Origin: CAZTHM01 sp041946825 | GTDB lineage: Bacteria > Acidobacteriota > Terriglobia > UBA7540 | Length of the DNA stretch: 64,000 nucleotides | Direction: 5' to 3' | Assembly (NCBI GenBank): GCA_041946825.1 | Contig: JBHGBD010000013.1 | Span: forward strand, 1 to 64,000 | Part shown: piece after piece, positions 1 through 9,240 of the stretch | Layout: every line of letters starts with the position of its first letter | Position numbering within the stretch: the first letter of the stretch is position 1 | The notes under the pieces: model-generated | What the model was told of the DNA's origin: nothing | The model's database searches: none | Seen by the model: the letters and a program-made list of their open reading frames with translations, nothing else | Translations under genes and position numbers: made by a program

Positions 1-59
1 TTCGAACCCCCGACCCTCTGATTACAAATCAGATGCTCTACCAGCTGAGCTACGCCAGC
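1..59 (-). tRNA. tRNA-Thr (anticodon TGT), 3' part cut off by window edge
   Basis: Read on the minus strand, the sequence begins with acceptor half GCTGGCG (53-59), then TA, a D arm with GCTC/GAGC, and an anticodon arm with stem TCTGA/TCAGA around loop TTTGTAA. Loop positions 34-36 are TGT, which reads threonine ACA codons. The variable region and the start of the T arm (GGGGGTTCGAA) are present. The rest of the T stem and the 3' acceptor strand lie outside the window. Confidence 0.93.
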
Positions 60-274
60 CGTTACAAACCTACAATTGTAAGGGCACGGCAGGATAATTG
101 CAAGGAAAATTCTTCGCCCTTTTCGCCGTGCCTTCGCTCCGAGACTGGACGTGACCTCAACAGCCCTCGGAGCCACCTGCCTGTATTGACAAGTGGACTG
201 CCGCCTTCTGAACATCTGCCATTCGATACTGATCTTTTCTCGCGCAACCGATGCATTTCGTACGAACCACGGAA

Positions 275-1159
275 TCAGCCGCGCATGTAACGGGAGGGAT
301 TCACAGGTGTTTCGTTAACGAGAACTTCGTAGTGCAAGTGAGGCCCGGTAGTTCGCCCGGTCATCCCGATGGCTCCGATGACTTGTCCCCGCTTCACTTC
401 CTGTCCCACCACAACAAATATCTTACTCAGATGTCCGTATTTGGTGGTAATGCCGTAACCATGGTCGATGAGGATGGCGTTGCCATAACCTGAATCGGGG
501 CTGGCACTGAAGACAATCCCATCGCCCGAGGCGAAGATCTGTGATCCGTACGGGGCGGAAATATCCAACCCGGCGTGGAACGCGCCCTCACCACTCAGGG
601 GGTCCATTCGTTGCCCGAATCCCGCCGTGATTTGACCGCGAACCGGCCACAGGGAAGGAAGTGCGGAACGATCCAGGCGGGGATCGGATACCAAATCCTG
701 AACGATCGGATCCAGAGGCGCTCGCGAGGCGGCGGCTTTCATCAGAGTGAAGGCGTACAGAGAGGCGCTATAGCTGGATTCGACATTGGAGTTGCTCTGT
801 GCTGCCAGCGCGAGGACGGCGTGTGAAAGCTGTGGCCGGCGAGGCTCTCCGAATCCGTAGGTCAAGGCAACCTCAGAGGCCAGGGACTGCAGGGATCCCA
901 GCTTGGCGTTGGTTTGCGTAACAACGTTTTCGAGAGTCCGGTACTGAGTTTTGAGGGCCTCGCGCTCCGTCCTGAGGTTGTTGTAGTTCGACACCTTCAA
1001 GAGCATCCGCGCGTAGCTGCTGGCCAGAGCGGCAATCGTCATGATTCCAACGACGCTAAAAGCCAGAACCAGATGAACCGCGTAGAAGGGCATTCGAACC
1101 TTGTGAAGCCTGCCGTGCGCGCCAGGGAATATTAAAAAAGTATAAAACTTCCTCTCCAT
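275..1159 (-). CDS. M23 family metallopeptidase (LytM-type), membrane-anchored
   Basis: A peptidoglycan-directed zinc endopeptidase or a LytM-type amidase activator (family knowledge). The 294-residue protein has a short basic N-terminus, one membrane segment at about residues 28-48, a coiled-coil stretch at about 55-95, and a C-terminal M23 domain. Zinc-site motifs are visible: HAGLD (His195, Asp199), His243 in KYGHLSK, and HLHYE (His274, His276). All key residues are present, so it may be active rather than a degenerate regulator. The ATG at 1159 is preceded by AGGCGG about seven bases away. It is divergent from thiL and has its own promoter at 1268-1296. Substrate and partner are not shown by the sequence. 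Confidence 0.9.
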   Translation of the reverse strand: MERKFYTFLIFPGAHGRLHKVRMPFYAVHLVLAFSVVGIMTIAALASSYARMLLKVSNYNNLRTEREALKTQYRTLENVVTQTNAKLGSLQSLASEVALTYGFGEPRRPQLSHAVLALAAQSNSNVESSYSASLYAFTLMKAAASRAPLDPIVQDLVSDPRLDRSALPSLWPVRGQITAGFGQRMDPLSGEGAFHAGLDISAPYGSQIFASGDGIVFSASPDSGYGNAILIDHGYGITTKYGHLSKIFVVVGQEVKRGQVIGAIGMTGRTTGPHLHYEVLVNETPVNPSRYMRG

Positions 1160-1267
1160 TCATCACCGCCTATTCAGTTTTCTTGCCGATGTAAGCTCCG
1201 CCTCCACCGCAGGGGAGCTTGTGAGAACCATGACCAGCAACCGCGACCTGTTAGGTATGCGGGGCAA

Positions 1268-1296
1268 ATCCTATTTAGGAATGCAACATTTGTCAA
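1268..1296 (-). promoter_or_regulatory. Sigma-70-type promoter of the M23 gene
   Basis: On the minus strand there is a perfect -35 TTGACA (1291-1296), a 17-base spacer and a -10 TAGGAT (1268-1273). This predicts a start near 1261 and a leader of about 100 bases before the ATG at 1159. The assignment is by consensus match only. Confidence 0.5.
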
Positions 1297-1466
1297 GCAA
1301 ATAAGGCAATGCTTTTGGTTGCCGAGGAGGGCGGCTGAATGCAGAAGCGCTTTCATAGTCTGGTTAGACTGTGAATCCAAGGTCGGTTCTGCGTCTCAGT
1401 CGGTTTTGCCCCAAGAGCGTGTTGGCCACGTGTCGGCAAGGACGATAAGCCCAAGGTGAATCAAGG

Positions 1467-1475
1467 TGGTATACT
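1467..1475 (+). promoter_or_regulatory. Extended -10 promoter of thiL
   Basis: TGGTATACT matches the extended -10 form TG-n-TATAAT with one mismatch. A start near 1482 gives a leader of about 14 bases before the ATG at 1496. It also argues against translation from the in-frame start at 1466, which would lie inside the promoter. Confidence 0.45.
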
Positions 1476-1495
1476 CTTGCGCCGGCGGTCTGGAA

Positions 1496-2485
1496 ATGAT
1501 CAAGGATGAGCAGGAATTCGTTCGCTGGTTGAGGCGTACCGTTCCGTCCGCCCAAGGGCGCCTGCGGCTCGGCATCGGTGACGACGCAGCCGTGATGGAG
1601 GTGACCCCGGGTCGGCACCTGATTCTGACGACCGACTTAACTATTGAGAATGTGCACTTTACGCAGGAGACCCATTCGCCCAGGGCGGTTGGGCACCGTG
1701 CTCTTGCACGATCACTCAGTGACATCGCCGCGATGGGGGGCGAACCTCGCGTGGCACTCGTCTCAATTGCCCTTTCGCGACGTACAACGCGGAAGTGGGT
1801 CAAGGGCTTCTATTCCGGACTCCTTCCCTTGGCCAAACGACACGGCGTTGCAATAATTGGAGGAGATACTTCCGTTGCCGACGGACCCATCTTGATCGAT
1901 ATCGTCGCCGGGGGAGAGATTCCCAGGGGAAAGGAGCTTCGCCGCTCGGGAGCACGGCCCGGTGACTGGATCTTCGTCAGTGGGCCGCTCGGGCTTTCCC
2001 GGGCGGGCTTGGCTTTGCTCAAGTCGGGTCGGGGCAAGACCCGGCGCGCAGCAGAGGCGATTACGGTCCATACGCACCTCCACCCGGAGCCCCGCTGCGG
2101 ATTAGGCCGCCTCCTCTCGAAGGCGGGGATTGCTTCAGCAACAATCGACATCAGCGACGGGCTTTCTACCGATCTCAAGCGCCTCTGCGAAGCCAGTGGT
2201 ACGGGGGCCCGCATCTGGGAAAGCTCCATCCCAGTTGCCCCGCTAACCCGCGCGAGCGGGTACTCCTCTTCTGAGATCCTCGAGTTTGCCCTCCATGGTG
2301 GCGAGGATTACGAGCTGCTTTTCACTGTTCCCCGGACCAAAGTGGCTCGCCTACCACGGCGTTTTGGGGGAGTCGAGCTTCGCCGCATCGGCGAAATCAC
2401 GAAGGGACACGAAATCTGTCTGGTTCGCAGAACCGGCAATGAGGAGATTCTCGCACCCGCCGGATGGGACCATTTCCGAAAATAG
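1496..2485 (+). CDS. thiL: Thiamine-monophosphate kinase ThiL
   Basis: ThiL phosphorylates thiamine monophosphate to thiamine diphosphate with ATP, the last step of cofactor synthesis (family knowledge). The 329-residue product has the family landmarks in order: IGDDAAV near the N-terminus, LTTDLTIENVHF, ALARSLSDIAAMGG, GGDTSVADG, SGPLG, and ATIDISDGLSTDL followed by HGGEDYELLF. Length is normal for the family. The start is placed at the ATG of MIKDEQEF; the upstream in-frame start at 1466 overlaps the extended -10 promoter. It stands alone and is convergent with the penicillin-binding protein gene. No other thiamine gene is in the window. Confidence 0.95.
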   Translation: MIKDEQEFVRWLRRTVPSAQGRLRLGIGDDAAVMEVTPGRHLILTTDLTIENVHFTQETHSPRAVGHRALARSLSDIAAMGGEPRVALVSIALSRRTTRKWVKGFYSGLLPLAKRHGVAIIGGDTSVADGPILIDIVAGGEIPRGKELRRSGARPGDWIFVSGPLGLSRAGLALLKSGRGKTRRAAEAITVHTHLHPEPRCGLGRLLSKAGIASATIDISDGLSTDLKRLCEASGTGARIWESSIPVAPLTRASGYSSSEILEFALHGGEDYELLFTVPRTKVARLPRRFGGVELRRIGEITKGHEICLVRRTGNEEILAPAGWDHFRK

Positions 2486-2581
2486 ATACCGTATTGCAAT
2501 AAAGGGCCAGAACTCAAACCGGGGAACTGTCAACCTGCGCTGCCCGTCAGTTGCCTGCGGGGAGAAGTACGGCCCGGATTC

Positions 2582-5434
2582 TCAATGCTGTTGTGTTCCG
2601 GCGGCTTGACCAGAGCTTGTCGTGGAGGGTGGCACAGGCTTGGGGGGCTCGGCTGAGGATGGAGGGGAGGCATCGTTTCTTGGCGGTGTCGGCTGGGACG
2701 CTGCTTGCCCGACAGCAGGTTTGGGCGCGGAGGGTCCTCCGGCGGCTGGCTGGCTCGGATTTCGGGCGCTACCCGGGGAGCCGCCCCCAGAGGCAGGTGA
2801 CCCGGCTGTGCCCCCTTCCGAAGCTGACTTATTTTCGGCGCCTGGAGCGGTATCATCACGTGCTAGGAGCCGTTCAGTGGCAGCACTCGCGAGGATTTCT
2901 TTCACCTGATCGGGATTCCTGAGGAGAGGTGAATGCGCGAAATCCTCGGCGGGCCGGTTTTTGAGCGCCTCCTCCATGAATTCCATCCAGATGGGCAAAG
3001 CGGCCTTGGCGCCTTCCTCCTTGGCGCCCAGCGTGCGATGATCGTCGAAGCCCACCCAAACCCCGGCCGTCAGGGAGGGCGAGAAGCCGATAAACCAGGC
3101 ATCGACGAAGTCATTCGTGGTTCCCGTTTTCCCAGCCAGAGGGTATTTCTCCGCCAGCGACTTCGCCCGGACAGCCGTTCCGGTCATGAAGACCTCGCGC
3201 AGCATGGAAGTTTCCAGGCGCGCGATAGGAGCGGGAATCACGTCCGCAACTTCGGGAGCGAAATCGTCGATGACGCGTCCCTCGTAGTTGGTGACTCGCT
3301 CGATCATGCGGGGTGAAATGTGGACCCCGTCGTCCGGAAAGGTTGTAAAAGCCGACGTGTGCTCCAGCAATGTGAGATCGGAGGCGCCAAGGGCGAGGGG
3401 TAGGTTGGGGACCAGGCGAGAGGTGATCCCAAAGCGCCGGCAGAGTTTGATGACCTTATCAACGCCAACCCGGCTCAGCAGTCGCACGGCGGGGACGTTG
3501 CGAGATTCCGCCAAGGCATGCAGCAGAGTAATGTTTCCCAAGAATTTGTTGTCGTAATTGTGCGGTGACCACACTCCGGAAGCGGACGGGAAACTCACTG
3601 GAGCATCCAGAATCGTGTCGAAGGGATTGGCGCCGTCCAATAAGGCGGCAGCGTAAACGTATACTTTGAACGAAGATCCTGATTGCCGCTCCGCCTGGCG
3701 GGCGCGGTTGAACTTGCTCTCCTCGAAATCGTAGCCCCCCACCATGGCCTTGATCGCGCCGGTTGAGTTCTCGATGGCAACAAGTGCTCCCTGGACCTGC
3801 GGCCGCTGATCAAGCGTCACGTGCAGGGTCTGGCCCTTGATTTCCTTGATTTGAAACAAATCGACATCGCCCGAGGTGAATGCCTCATAGGGCGAGGTCT
3901 TGCCGGTCCAGGCGAAGTCCGGGCGCGTGACCTTTGCGGTCAACTCCCCAAAGCGGACCAATGCGGAGTCAGATTTCACATCGGTCACCAAGCCGTGCAG
4001 CAGCGCTCCAACCTCCAGAGGCTTTCGCCAGTCAGGATGCGTGTAAGTTTCGAGGGTAGCCAAAAGGCCATTGGGCAATGTGGGCGGGTCCTTGATGATG
4101 TTCTGTTCGGGGCCGCGCCATCCATGCCGCTTGTCATATTCGCGAAGTCCGTCTTGCAAAGCTCTCTCGGCAGCACGTTGCAGAGTCGCATCCAACGTAG
4201 TGTAGACTCGCAACCCCTTTTCATGAACCGCCTCAGCTCCGTATTTCTTTTCCAGGAAAAGCCTGGCGTCTTCCACAAAGTAAGGCGCAAGGCTGTTCGT
4301 CCACCGCTGGATACTCAAGTTGAGGGGAGCGGCTCTGGCCTGGCGAAACTGCTCTTCGGAGATTTTTCCGTTCTCCAACATTGCCGCCAGGACTACGTTC
4401 CGGCGCTGTCGGGCGCGCTCGGGATAAATCAGCGGCGAATAGCCCGTGGGTGTTCGGGGCAGGCCGGCAAGTAGCGCCGCCTCGGGCAGCGTCAGTTGGT
4501 CCAGCCGCTTGCCGAAATAGAACTGGGCCGCCGCCGCGAAGCCGAAATTCCCGTGGCCAAGTTCAATTTGGTTGCAGTAGAGGGTGAAGATCTGTTGTTT
4601 GGTGAAATGGCGTTCGATCTGGATGGCGATCAAGACTTCCTGGAACTTACGCCGAAAACTCTTCTCGGGGGTAAAGAAGAGCTTCTTGCTAAGCTGCATA
4701 GTGAGCGTGCTGGCACCCTGCGCGCGCCGCCATTCCATGAGGTCGGTGATCGCGGCACGCACGACGCGAATTACATCCACGCCCCAATGACTTTCGAAGT
4801 GCTTGTCTTCGATGGATAGAACCGCGTCCCTGAGGACTTTTGGAATCTGGTCGTAGGTTACAATGACACGCCGTTCGAGTGCAAAACTACCGATGGGGGT
4901 TCCGTCGTCGGCGTATAGTTCTGTCATGACGTCGGGGCGATATTCCATCAACTGGCGAACCTGGGGCAGGTTCGACGAGTAGACGAAGACCAACCCACCC
5001 AATGCGCCGATCCCCGCTGAGAGCAAAATGAGCACGAGGTAGAAGAATTGACCGATGACTCGCCGCAGGCTGAAGCGTGAGGACCGCAGCGGCGGGGGCG
5101 GGAGCAGGCTCGGTTCGGGCTCAACCTCTGGTTCCGCTTCGGGATTGATTACCGTCTCCGCCACGGAAGTCGCCCCCGTCAGGCCCTCTCCAAAGTCAGG
5201 AAGCGGCTGGCGGGGCTCATCAATTGGTTCGGTCAAGTCGGCTTCCGCTTCGGGGGCGGTCTCTGGCGCACGGTGGCCCGCCGCGGACTGATTGCCTGCG
5301 ATTGCTTCCGTCGCGCTGGTTTGGGACTCAGGAAGATTTTCGGGCGGACTCGGTGGCTTCGTCTGCGGCGAGGGGGGATCGGACGAGCGCTTCTTCCCAT
5401 CGTCCGAAAGCCCCAGGGTTTGAATCTTAGCCAT
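2582..5434 (-). CDS. mrcA: Class A penicillin-binding protein (PBP1A-type transglycosylase/transpeptidase)
   Basis: Bifunctional peptidoglycan polymerase (family knowledge). The 950-residue protein starts with about 120 residues of Pro/Glu-rich cytoplasmic sequence, then one membrane segment (about 126-152). The GT51 domain follows, with catalytic Glu near 209 in SIEDKHF and the motif QGASTLTMQLSKKLF. The transpeptidase domain carries SSFK (nucleophile near Ser587), SRN (near 644) and KTGTTNDF (near 769). The last 90 residues are a low-complexity Ala/Pro/Ser/Gly tail. All active-site motifs are intact. The long charged cytoplasmic extension and disordered periplasmic tail are larger than in E. 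coli PBP1a and may be interaction regions (inference). Confidence 0.95.
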   Translation of the reverse strand: MAKIQTLGLSDDGKKRSSDPPSPQTKPPSPPENLPESQTSATEAIAGNQSAAGHRAPETAPEAEADLTEPIDEPRQPLPDFGEGLTGATSVAETVINPEAEPEVEPEPSLLPPPPLRSSRFSLRRVIGQFFYLVLILLSAGIGALGGLVFVYSSNLPQVRQLMEYRPDVMTELYADDGTPIGSFALERRVIVTYDQIPKVLRDAVLSIEDKHFESHWGVDVIRVVRAAITDLMEWRRAQGASTLTMQLSKKLFFTPEKSFRRKFQEVLIAIQIERHFTKQQIFTLYCNQIELGHGNFGFAAAAQFYFGKRLDQLTLPEAALLAGLPRTPTGYSPLIYPERARQRRNVVLAAMLENGKISEEQFRQARAAPLNLSIQRWTNSLAPYFVEDARLFLEKKYGAEAVHEKGLRVYTTLDATLQRAAERALQDGLREYDKRHGWRGPEQNIIKDPPTLPNGLLATLETYTHPDWRKPLEVGALLHGLVTDVKSDSALVRFGELTAKVTRPDFAWTGKTSPYEAFTSGDVDLFQIKEIKGQTLHVTLDQRPQVQGALVAIENSTGAIKAMVGGYDFEESKFNRARQAERQSGSSFKVYVYAAALLDGANPFDTILDAPVSFPSASGVWSPHNYDNKFLGNITLLHALAESRNVPAVRLLSRVGVDKVIKLCRRFGITSRLVPNLPLALGASDLTLLEHTSAFTTFPDDGVHISPRMIERVTNYEGRVIDDFAPEVADVIPAPIARLETSMLREVFMTGTAVRAKSLAEKYPLAGKTGTTNDFVDAWFIGFSPSLTAGVWVGFDDHRTLGAKEEGAKAALPIWMEFMEEALKNRPAEDFAHSPLLRNPDQVKEILASAATERLLARDDTAPGAENKSASEGGTAGSPASGGGSPGSARNPSQPAAGGPSAPKPAVGQAASQPTPPRNDASPPSSAEPPKPVPPSTTSSGQAAGTQQH

Positions 5435-5553
5435 CTAGACTGGACTCCCAAATCATTCTAGAGTGTCGTCCAATATCAGTCAAACTGGCTGGCGTCGGGG
5501 GAGACACCCATGGGTAGCCGTGACGGGGCCTATCGGTAGATCCCAGACGGTAG

Positions 5554-6687
5554 CTACGCCTCCGCCCCCAGGATTTTGCGACAAAGCCGAATCAGGCGCG
5601 CGTGAGGAATTGCCTGATTGGCTTGCAGCATGAGGATTTCACCCTGCCGGAAGCTGCTGTAGAACCAACGGGAAAGCAAACACAAATGCTCCCAGGGAGG
5701 CCGTTCGGGTAGCGGTTCGTCCGGCGGCGCGAGGGGATCGAGCAACTCCCGGAGTTGCCGGTCGAGCGGCACGGGCGAGGGAACGTTTTCGTCGAGGCTG
5801 AGGGTAACGGGTCCGCGTAGCTCGCCGGCCCGCACGCGGAAGAAGAGCACGTCCTTCGGCTCGGCACCGCGTTCGACGATGACCGCGTGCAGATCACGCA
5901 AGTTGCGCACGAGCCCGGGTTTCTGCCGCAGAACCTCGTGGACTTTCTCCGCTCTGCGATGCAACTTCGCGGCCTGCTCGAATTCCAGCGCTTCCGACGC
6001 CTTGGTTCGGTCTCCCTCAAGAGTCCGAATCAGGGATCTCCCATCGGCATCCAGAAAGTCCACGACGCGGCTGACCTCGTCTTGATATTCCTGATCCGTG
6101 CACCCGGCGAAACAAGGCGCAAGACACATATGCATTTGAGAATAGATGCAGCCGGGATGAGACGGATCAGGCGTGAGTTCCTCGACGCAGCGGCGCACCT
6201 TGAAGAGATCGAGGAATTCAGAGGAGAACCGCTCGGCGGCCAGACGTGTCGGGAAGGGGCCATAATAGAGGGATCCGTCGTTTGAAATCCTGCGCGTGGG
6301 GTAGCAGCGCGGGAAGCGGTTTTTCAAATTCACCTTGAGCAAGGTGGGCGGTTTCAGGCGCAGCCGCTGGCGAAAATGTCCAGGGTAGTAAAACCTGTTG
6401 AGCAAATATAGCAGCCACTGAGCCTCAAGCGCTGAGCCGACCGTTTGATACTCGATTCTTTCTGTGGCCTCTCGTAGATTGGGAAAGCGGGAAGAACCCC
6501 CGGTCGGTATGAAAAGACGCAGGAGCCGGCGATGCAGGTCCATCGTCCGGCCCAAGTAGGGTGCCACAGGAGTCCCATCATGACCCCTCAGGAAAACCGC
6601 GAAAACTGCCGATCTTGCGGGGATGGACTTTGCCAGAGACTCCTTATCCAAGCCTCGATCGAGCGGCAACGAACATGGGAGATGCAT
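5554..6687 (-). CDS. UvrC-like protein lacking the C-terminal nuclease half
   Basis: The 377-residue protein resembles the N-terminal half of UvrC. A GIY-YIG-like segment at about 26-60 ends in PYLGRTMDLHRRLLRLF. A cysteine cluster follows (Cys167, 180, 188, 192, 196; local motif CIYSQMHMCLAPCFAGC) spaced like the [4Fe-4S] ligands of UvrC. A UVR helical hairpin (EALEFEQAAKLHRRAEKVHEVL region) comes next. There is no RNase H-like 5' nuclease or helix-hairpin-helix domain, and canonical UvrC is about 600 residues. The GIY motif itself is degenerate (AVF...PYLG). The frame is clean, so it looks like a stable truncated paralogue, perhaps a Cho-like repair accessory (inference). Confidence 0.75.
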   Translation of the reverse strand: MHLPCSLPLDRGLDKESLAKSIPARSAVFAVFLRGHDGTPVAPYLGRTMDLHRRLLRLFIPTGGSSRFPNLREATERIEYQTVGSALEAQWLLYLLNRFYYPGHFRQRLRLKPPTLLKVNLKNRFPRCYPTRRISNDGSLYYGPFPTRLAAERFSSEFLDLFKVRRCVEELTPDPSHPGCIYSQMHMCLAPCFAGCTDQEYQDEVSRVVDFLDADGRSLIRTLEGDRTKASEALEFEQAAKLHRRAEKVHEVLRQKPGLVRNLRDLHAVIVERGAEPKDVLFFRVRAGELRGPVTLSLDENVPSPVPLDRQLRELLDPLAPPDEPLPERPPWEHLCLLSRWFYSSFRQGEILMLQANQAIPHARLIRLCRKILGAEA

Positions 6688-6962
6688 TTCTGCCTCTGCC
6701 GTGAGGCGATTTTATGTGGGGGGGCAAAGGGCGGTCAAGGTCAAACCCTGTCCAGAAACGGGCTGGCCCTGTTTCCTCTTGCCGCTAAACCTATTGTTAC
6801 CAAAGAACTACGGGATGGACAGCGAGTCTGAAGTCTGCTAGTCTTACTACAACGTAGGGCCGAGCCGGCCGACGTGGGCGTGTCGATTGTCTCTTTTGGG
6901 AGAAGGGGGAAGATGGGTTCGCTTCTCGACGTGCCCGCGGGTAGAGCCAAGGCGGTAGGAAA

Positions 6963-8198
6963 ATGAGAATAAAGTTCTGGGGCGTCAGGGGATCGACCCC
7001 GACCCCCGAACGCCGCAACTCGCGTTATGGCGGCAACACGGCGTGTGTCGAGTTGCGGCTTGGCAACGGCACCTTGATCATCCTGGATTGCGGCAGCGGG
7101 CTGCGTTCACTCGGCAAAAGCCTGCTGCGCGAGTTCGGCGAGCACCCCATCCACGGCTACGTCTTCATGACCCACTTCCACTGGGATCACATCCAGGGGA
7201 TTCCCTTCTTTGGTCCGCTCTACAAGAAAGGCAACGCCTTTTTGTTCCATTCGGTTCTGCGCAAAGGCCTCGAGCTGAAAGGCGCCGTCGAGGGCCAGAT
7301 GGTGAATCCCTACTTTCCTGTTGACATGAGCGCCATGGGCGCGGTGCGGCACTTCTTCGACCTGGACGAGCGCCCGATTGACATCAATGGCGCGGTCATC
7401 AGTTCCGCTCCCCTCAACCATCCTCAAGAGTGCGTGGCGTATCGCATCGATGCGGATGGGGCGTCGTTCGTATTCTCCACCGACACCGAGCCGGGATCGC
7501 CTTACCACGACCGCGCGATTCGAGAGTTGGCCCAGGGTGCAGACGTCCTGGTATACGACGCTCAATACACTCCCGAGCAGTTAATTGGCGACAAGCGGGG
7601 ATGGGGACACAGCAGTTGGCTGGAAGGAGCACGTATCGCCCGGGAGAGCAATGTCGGACAACTCGTCCTGTTCCACCATGATCCCGACAATGACGATGTG
7701 TTCGTGGACGGGCTCGTGGAGAAGGCCAAACAGGAATTCCCGCGTGTCGTCGCCGCAGCGGAAGGGCTGGAATTCACACTGCCCTGGACGGATTCGGCCG
7801 AAGGAACGTTTGGAGAGGGTTTTGAGCGCCGCCGAGAGCACCGCTACCAGCTTGAGCTGCCTCTGCGATTCGAATCGATCGGTTCCGGATATGCGCCCCG
7901 CAAGGGGACAGGCATCGCCCAAGACCTCTCACGCTCCGGGATCTACTTTGTTACGCCGGCCCCGATTCCTGCCGACCAGCCGGTGGAATTGGAAGTTGTG
8001 GTACCCAACGAGATCACACATCGGGGCGACGTTGCTTTGCGCTTTGTGGCGCGTCCTGTGCGCGTCGAACAGCTGAATGGCGGAGCGGGCTATCATCAGC
8101 GGGTCCAGGGCGTAGCTGCTCGCCTTGACACCCCAGCAAAAGAAGTGGAGAAATCCGAACCCGAAGACGCCCACGAACGGACGAAACGGTCCCCATAA
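6963..8198 (+). CDS. Metallo-beta-lactamase-fold hydrolase fused to a PilZ domain
   Basis: The first 265 residues or so form an MBL-fold hydrolase of the RNase Z/PhnP-like branch. It starts MRIKFWGVRGSTPTP, carries the metal motif THFHWDH and further His/Asp ligands in STDTEPG and in the SSWLEGARIA region. The C-terminal third is a PilZ domain with RREHRYQLELPLRF and DLSRSGIYF, matching the RxxxR and (D/N)xSxxG c-di-GMP-binding signature (family knowledge). The combination suggests a second-messenger-responsive hydrolase; the substrate cannot be read from the sequence. It is a single gene between two leftward transcription units. A second PilZ protein lies at 11262-12023. Confidence 0.88.
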   Translation: MRIKFWGVRGSTPTPERRNSRYGGNTACVELRLGNGTLIILDCGSGLRSLGKSLLREFGEHPIHGYVFMTHFHWDHIQGIPFFGPLYKKGNAFLFHSVLRKGLELKGAVEGQMVNPYFPVDMSAMGAVRHFFDLDERPIDINGAVISSAPLNHPQECVAYRIDADGASFVFSTDTEPGSPYHDRAIRELAQGADVLVYDAQYTPEQLIGDKRGWGHSSWLEGARIARESNVGQLVLFHHDPDNDDVFVDGLVEKAKQEFPRVVAAAEGLEFTLPWTDSAEGTFGEGFERRREHRYQLELPLRFESIGSGYAPRKGTGIAQDLSRSGIYFVTPAPIPADQPVELEVVVPNEITHRGDVALRFVARPVRVEQLNGGAGYHQRVQGVAARLDTPAKEVEKSEPEDAHERTKRSP

Positions 8199-8260
8199 AA
8201 CCCCGGTGGATCTCGAGACCTCTCGCTTAAACTCGATTTCCCCGCGACTCAACTAATACC

Positions 8261-8752
8261 CTAAGCTTTTTGAAACGCACGCGCGAGTTTGTCGTAGGTT
8301 GTCGAAAGATCCTCGGGCTGGACGCGAGTCTCACCGATGACGGTCATGAAATTCGAGTCCCCGGTCCAACGGGGGAGTAGGTGGAGGTGCAGATGGTCCG
8401 CCACGCCCGCGCCAGCGCAGCGGCCGAGGTTCATTCCCAAGTTGAATCCCTCAGGATGGTAGGCGGCATTGAGTGCGGTCAAAAGTCTTTGAGCGAGCGC
8501 CATCATTTCATTGAGAGTCGCCGGGTCAAGCTCTTCGAGGCGGGCCACGTGAGCGTAAGGGGCAATCATGGTATGACCGGTGGTGTATGGATAGAGGTTC
8601 AGGATCACGAAGTTCGCGGAGGCGCGATGCAAGACCAGGTGTTCGCGGTCCCGCTCCACGTCGTCTGCCGCGCGCTCACAGAAGATGCAGCTTCCAGAAC
8701 GGGCCGCCTCGCTGACGTAGCGAAATCGCCAGGGGCTCCACAGAATATCCAT
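8261..8752 (-). CDS. HIT family nucleotide hydrolase
   Basis: Histidine-triad proteins hydrolyse nucleotide phosphoramidates or diadenosine polyphosphates (family knowledge). The 163-residue product begins MDILWSPWRFRYV and contains CIFCERA, NLYPYTTGHTMIAPYAHV and the histidine triad DHLHLHLLPRW. The paired cysteines near the N-terminus and the overall pattern match the Ap4A phosphorylase/HIT group common in Acidobacteria and actinobacteria. The reading frame is open further upstream to 8848, but that extension overlaps the HU gene stop and is Pro/Arg-rich, so the ATG at 8752 is chosen. It lies 31 bases downstream of the HU gene and is probably co-transcribed. Confidence 0.92.
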   Translation of the reverse strand: MDILWSPWRFRYVSEAARSGSCIFCERAADDVERDREHLVLHRASANFVILNLYPYTTGHTMIAPYAHVARLEELDPATLNEMMALAQRLLTALNAAYHPEGFNLGMNLGRCAGAGVADHLHLHLLPRWTGDSNFMTVIGETRVQPEDLSTTYDKLARAFQKA

Positions 8753-8783
8753 AGATTTGAGGCCACGGGGCGGAGAGTCTCCG

Positions 8784-9122
8784 TCAGGCAGACGGAGCCG
8801 ACTCGGGCGGGGCGGTGGCAGGAGCCGCAGGCTCGGCAGCGCCTTCACCAGCGTTGACGAGATCCTTGAGCTCTTTGCTGGGTTTAAAGAAGGGAATCTT
8901 CTTCGCGGGCACTTCCACGCGTGCGCCGGTCTTGGGATTGCGTCCCACCCGCGAATTGCGCTGTCGCGTACGGAAACTCCCGAAGCCGCGGATCTCGATC
9001 TTGTCGCCGTTGCGCAGACTCTTCACGATGCTATCAAAGATCGTCTCGACGATGATCTCGGAGTCTTTGCGGCTCAGTTCGACCGCCTGGGAGACATTCT
9101 CGATCAAGTCAGCCTTGGTCAT
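8784..9122 (-). CDS. hup: HU/IHF family DNA-binding protein
   Basis: Nucleoid-associated DNA-bending protein (family knowledge). The 112-residue sequence begins MTKADLIENVSQ and contains the DNA-binding arm signature GFGSFRTRQRNSRVGRNPKTG, followed by VPAKKIPFFKPSKELKDLVN. The family core of about 92 residues is followed by an Ala/Pro-rich tail ending ESAPSA that ordinary HU lacks. It lies between rpsA and the HIT gene on the same strand; rpsA followed by an IHF/HU gene is a widespread arrangement. Confidence 0.95.
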   Translation of the reverse strand: MTKADLIENVSQAVELSRKDSEIIVETIFDSIVKSLRNGDKIEIRGFGSFRTRQRNSRVGRNPKTGARVEVPAKKIPFFKPSKELKDLVNAGEGAAEPAAPATAPPESAPSA

Positions 9123-9240
9123 GTGTCACTCCCGTTCCTGAATTCGTTTCCCGCTCGGAGAGGCTCTTTCCCGACTCAGCAGCCTCCGTCCCCGAGAGGC
9201 GGTTTTACCACCGAATTCCGTCAGATGCTACAGGAACTTC

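Larger units (their letters stand above)
1160..1495. other. Divergent intergenic region between the M23 gene and thiL
   Basis: No believable gene lies in these 336 bases. The region carries one promoter for each direction, annotated separately. The short open frames here have no start signals and overlap the promoters. Confidence 0.6.
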
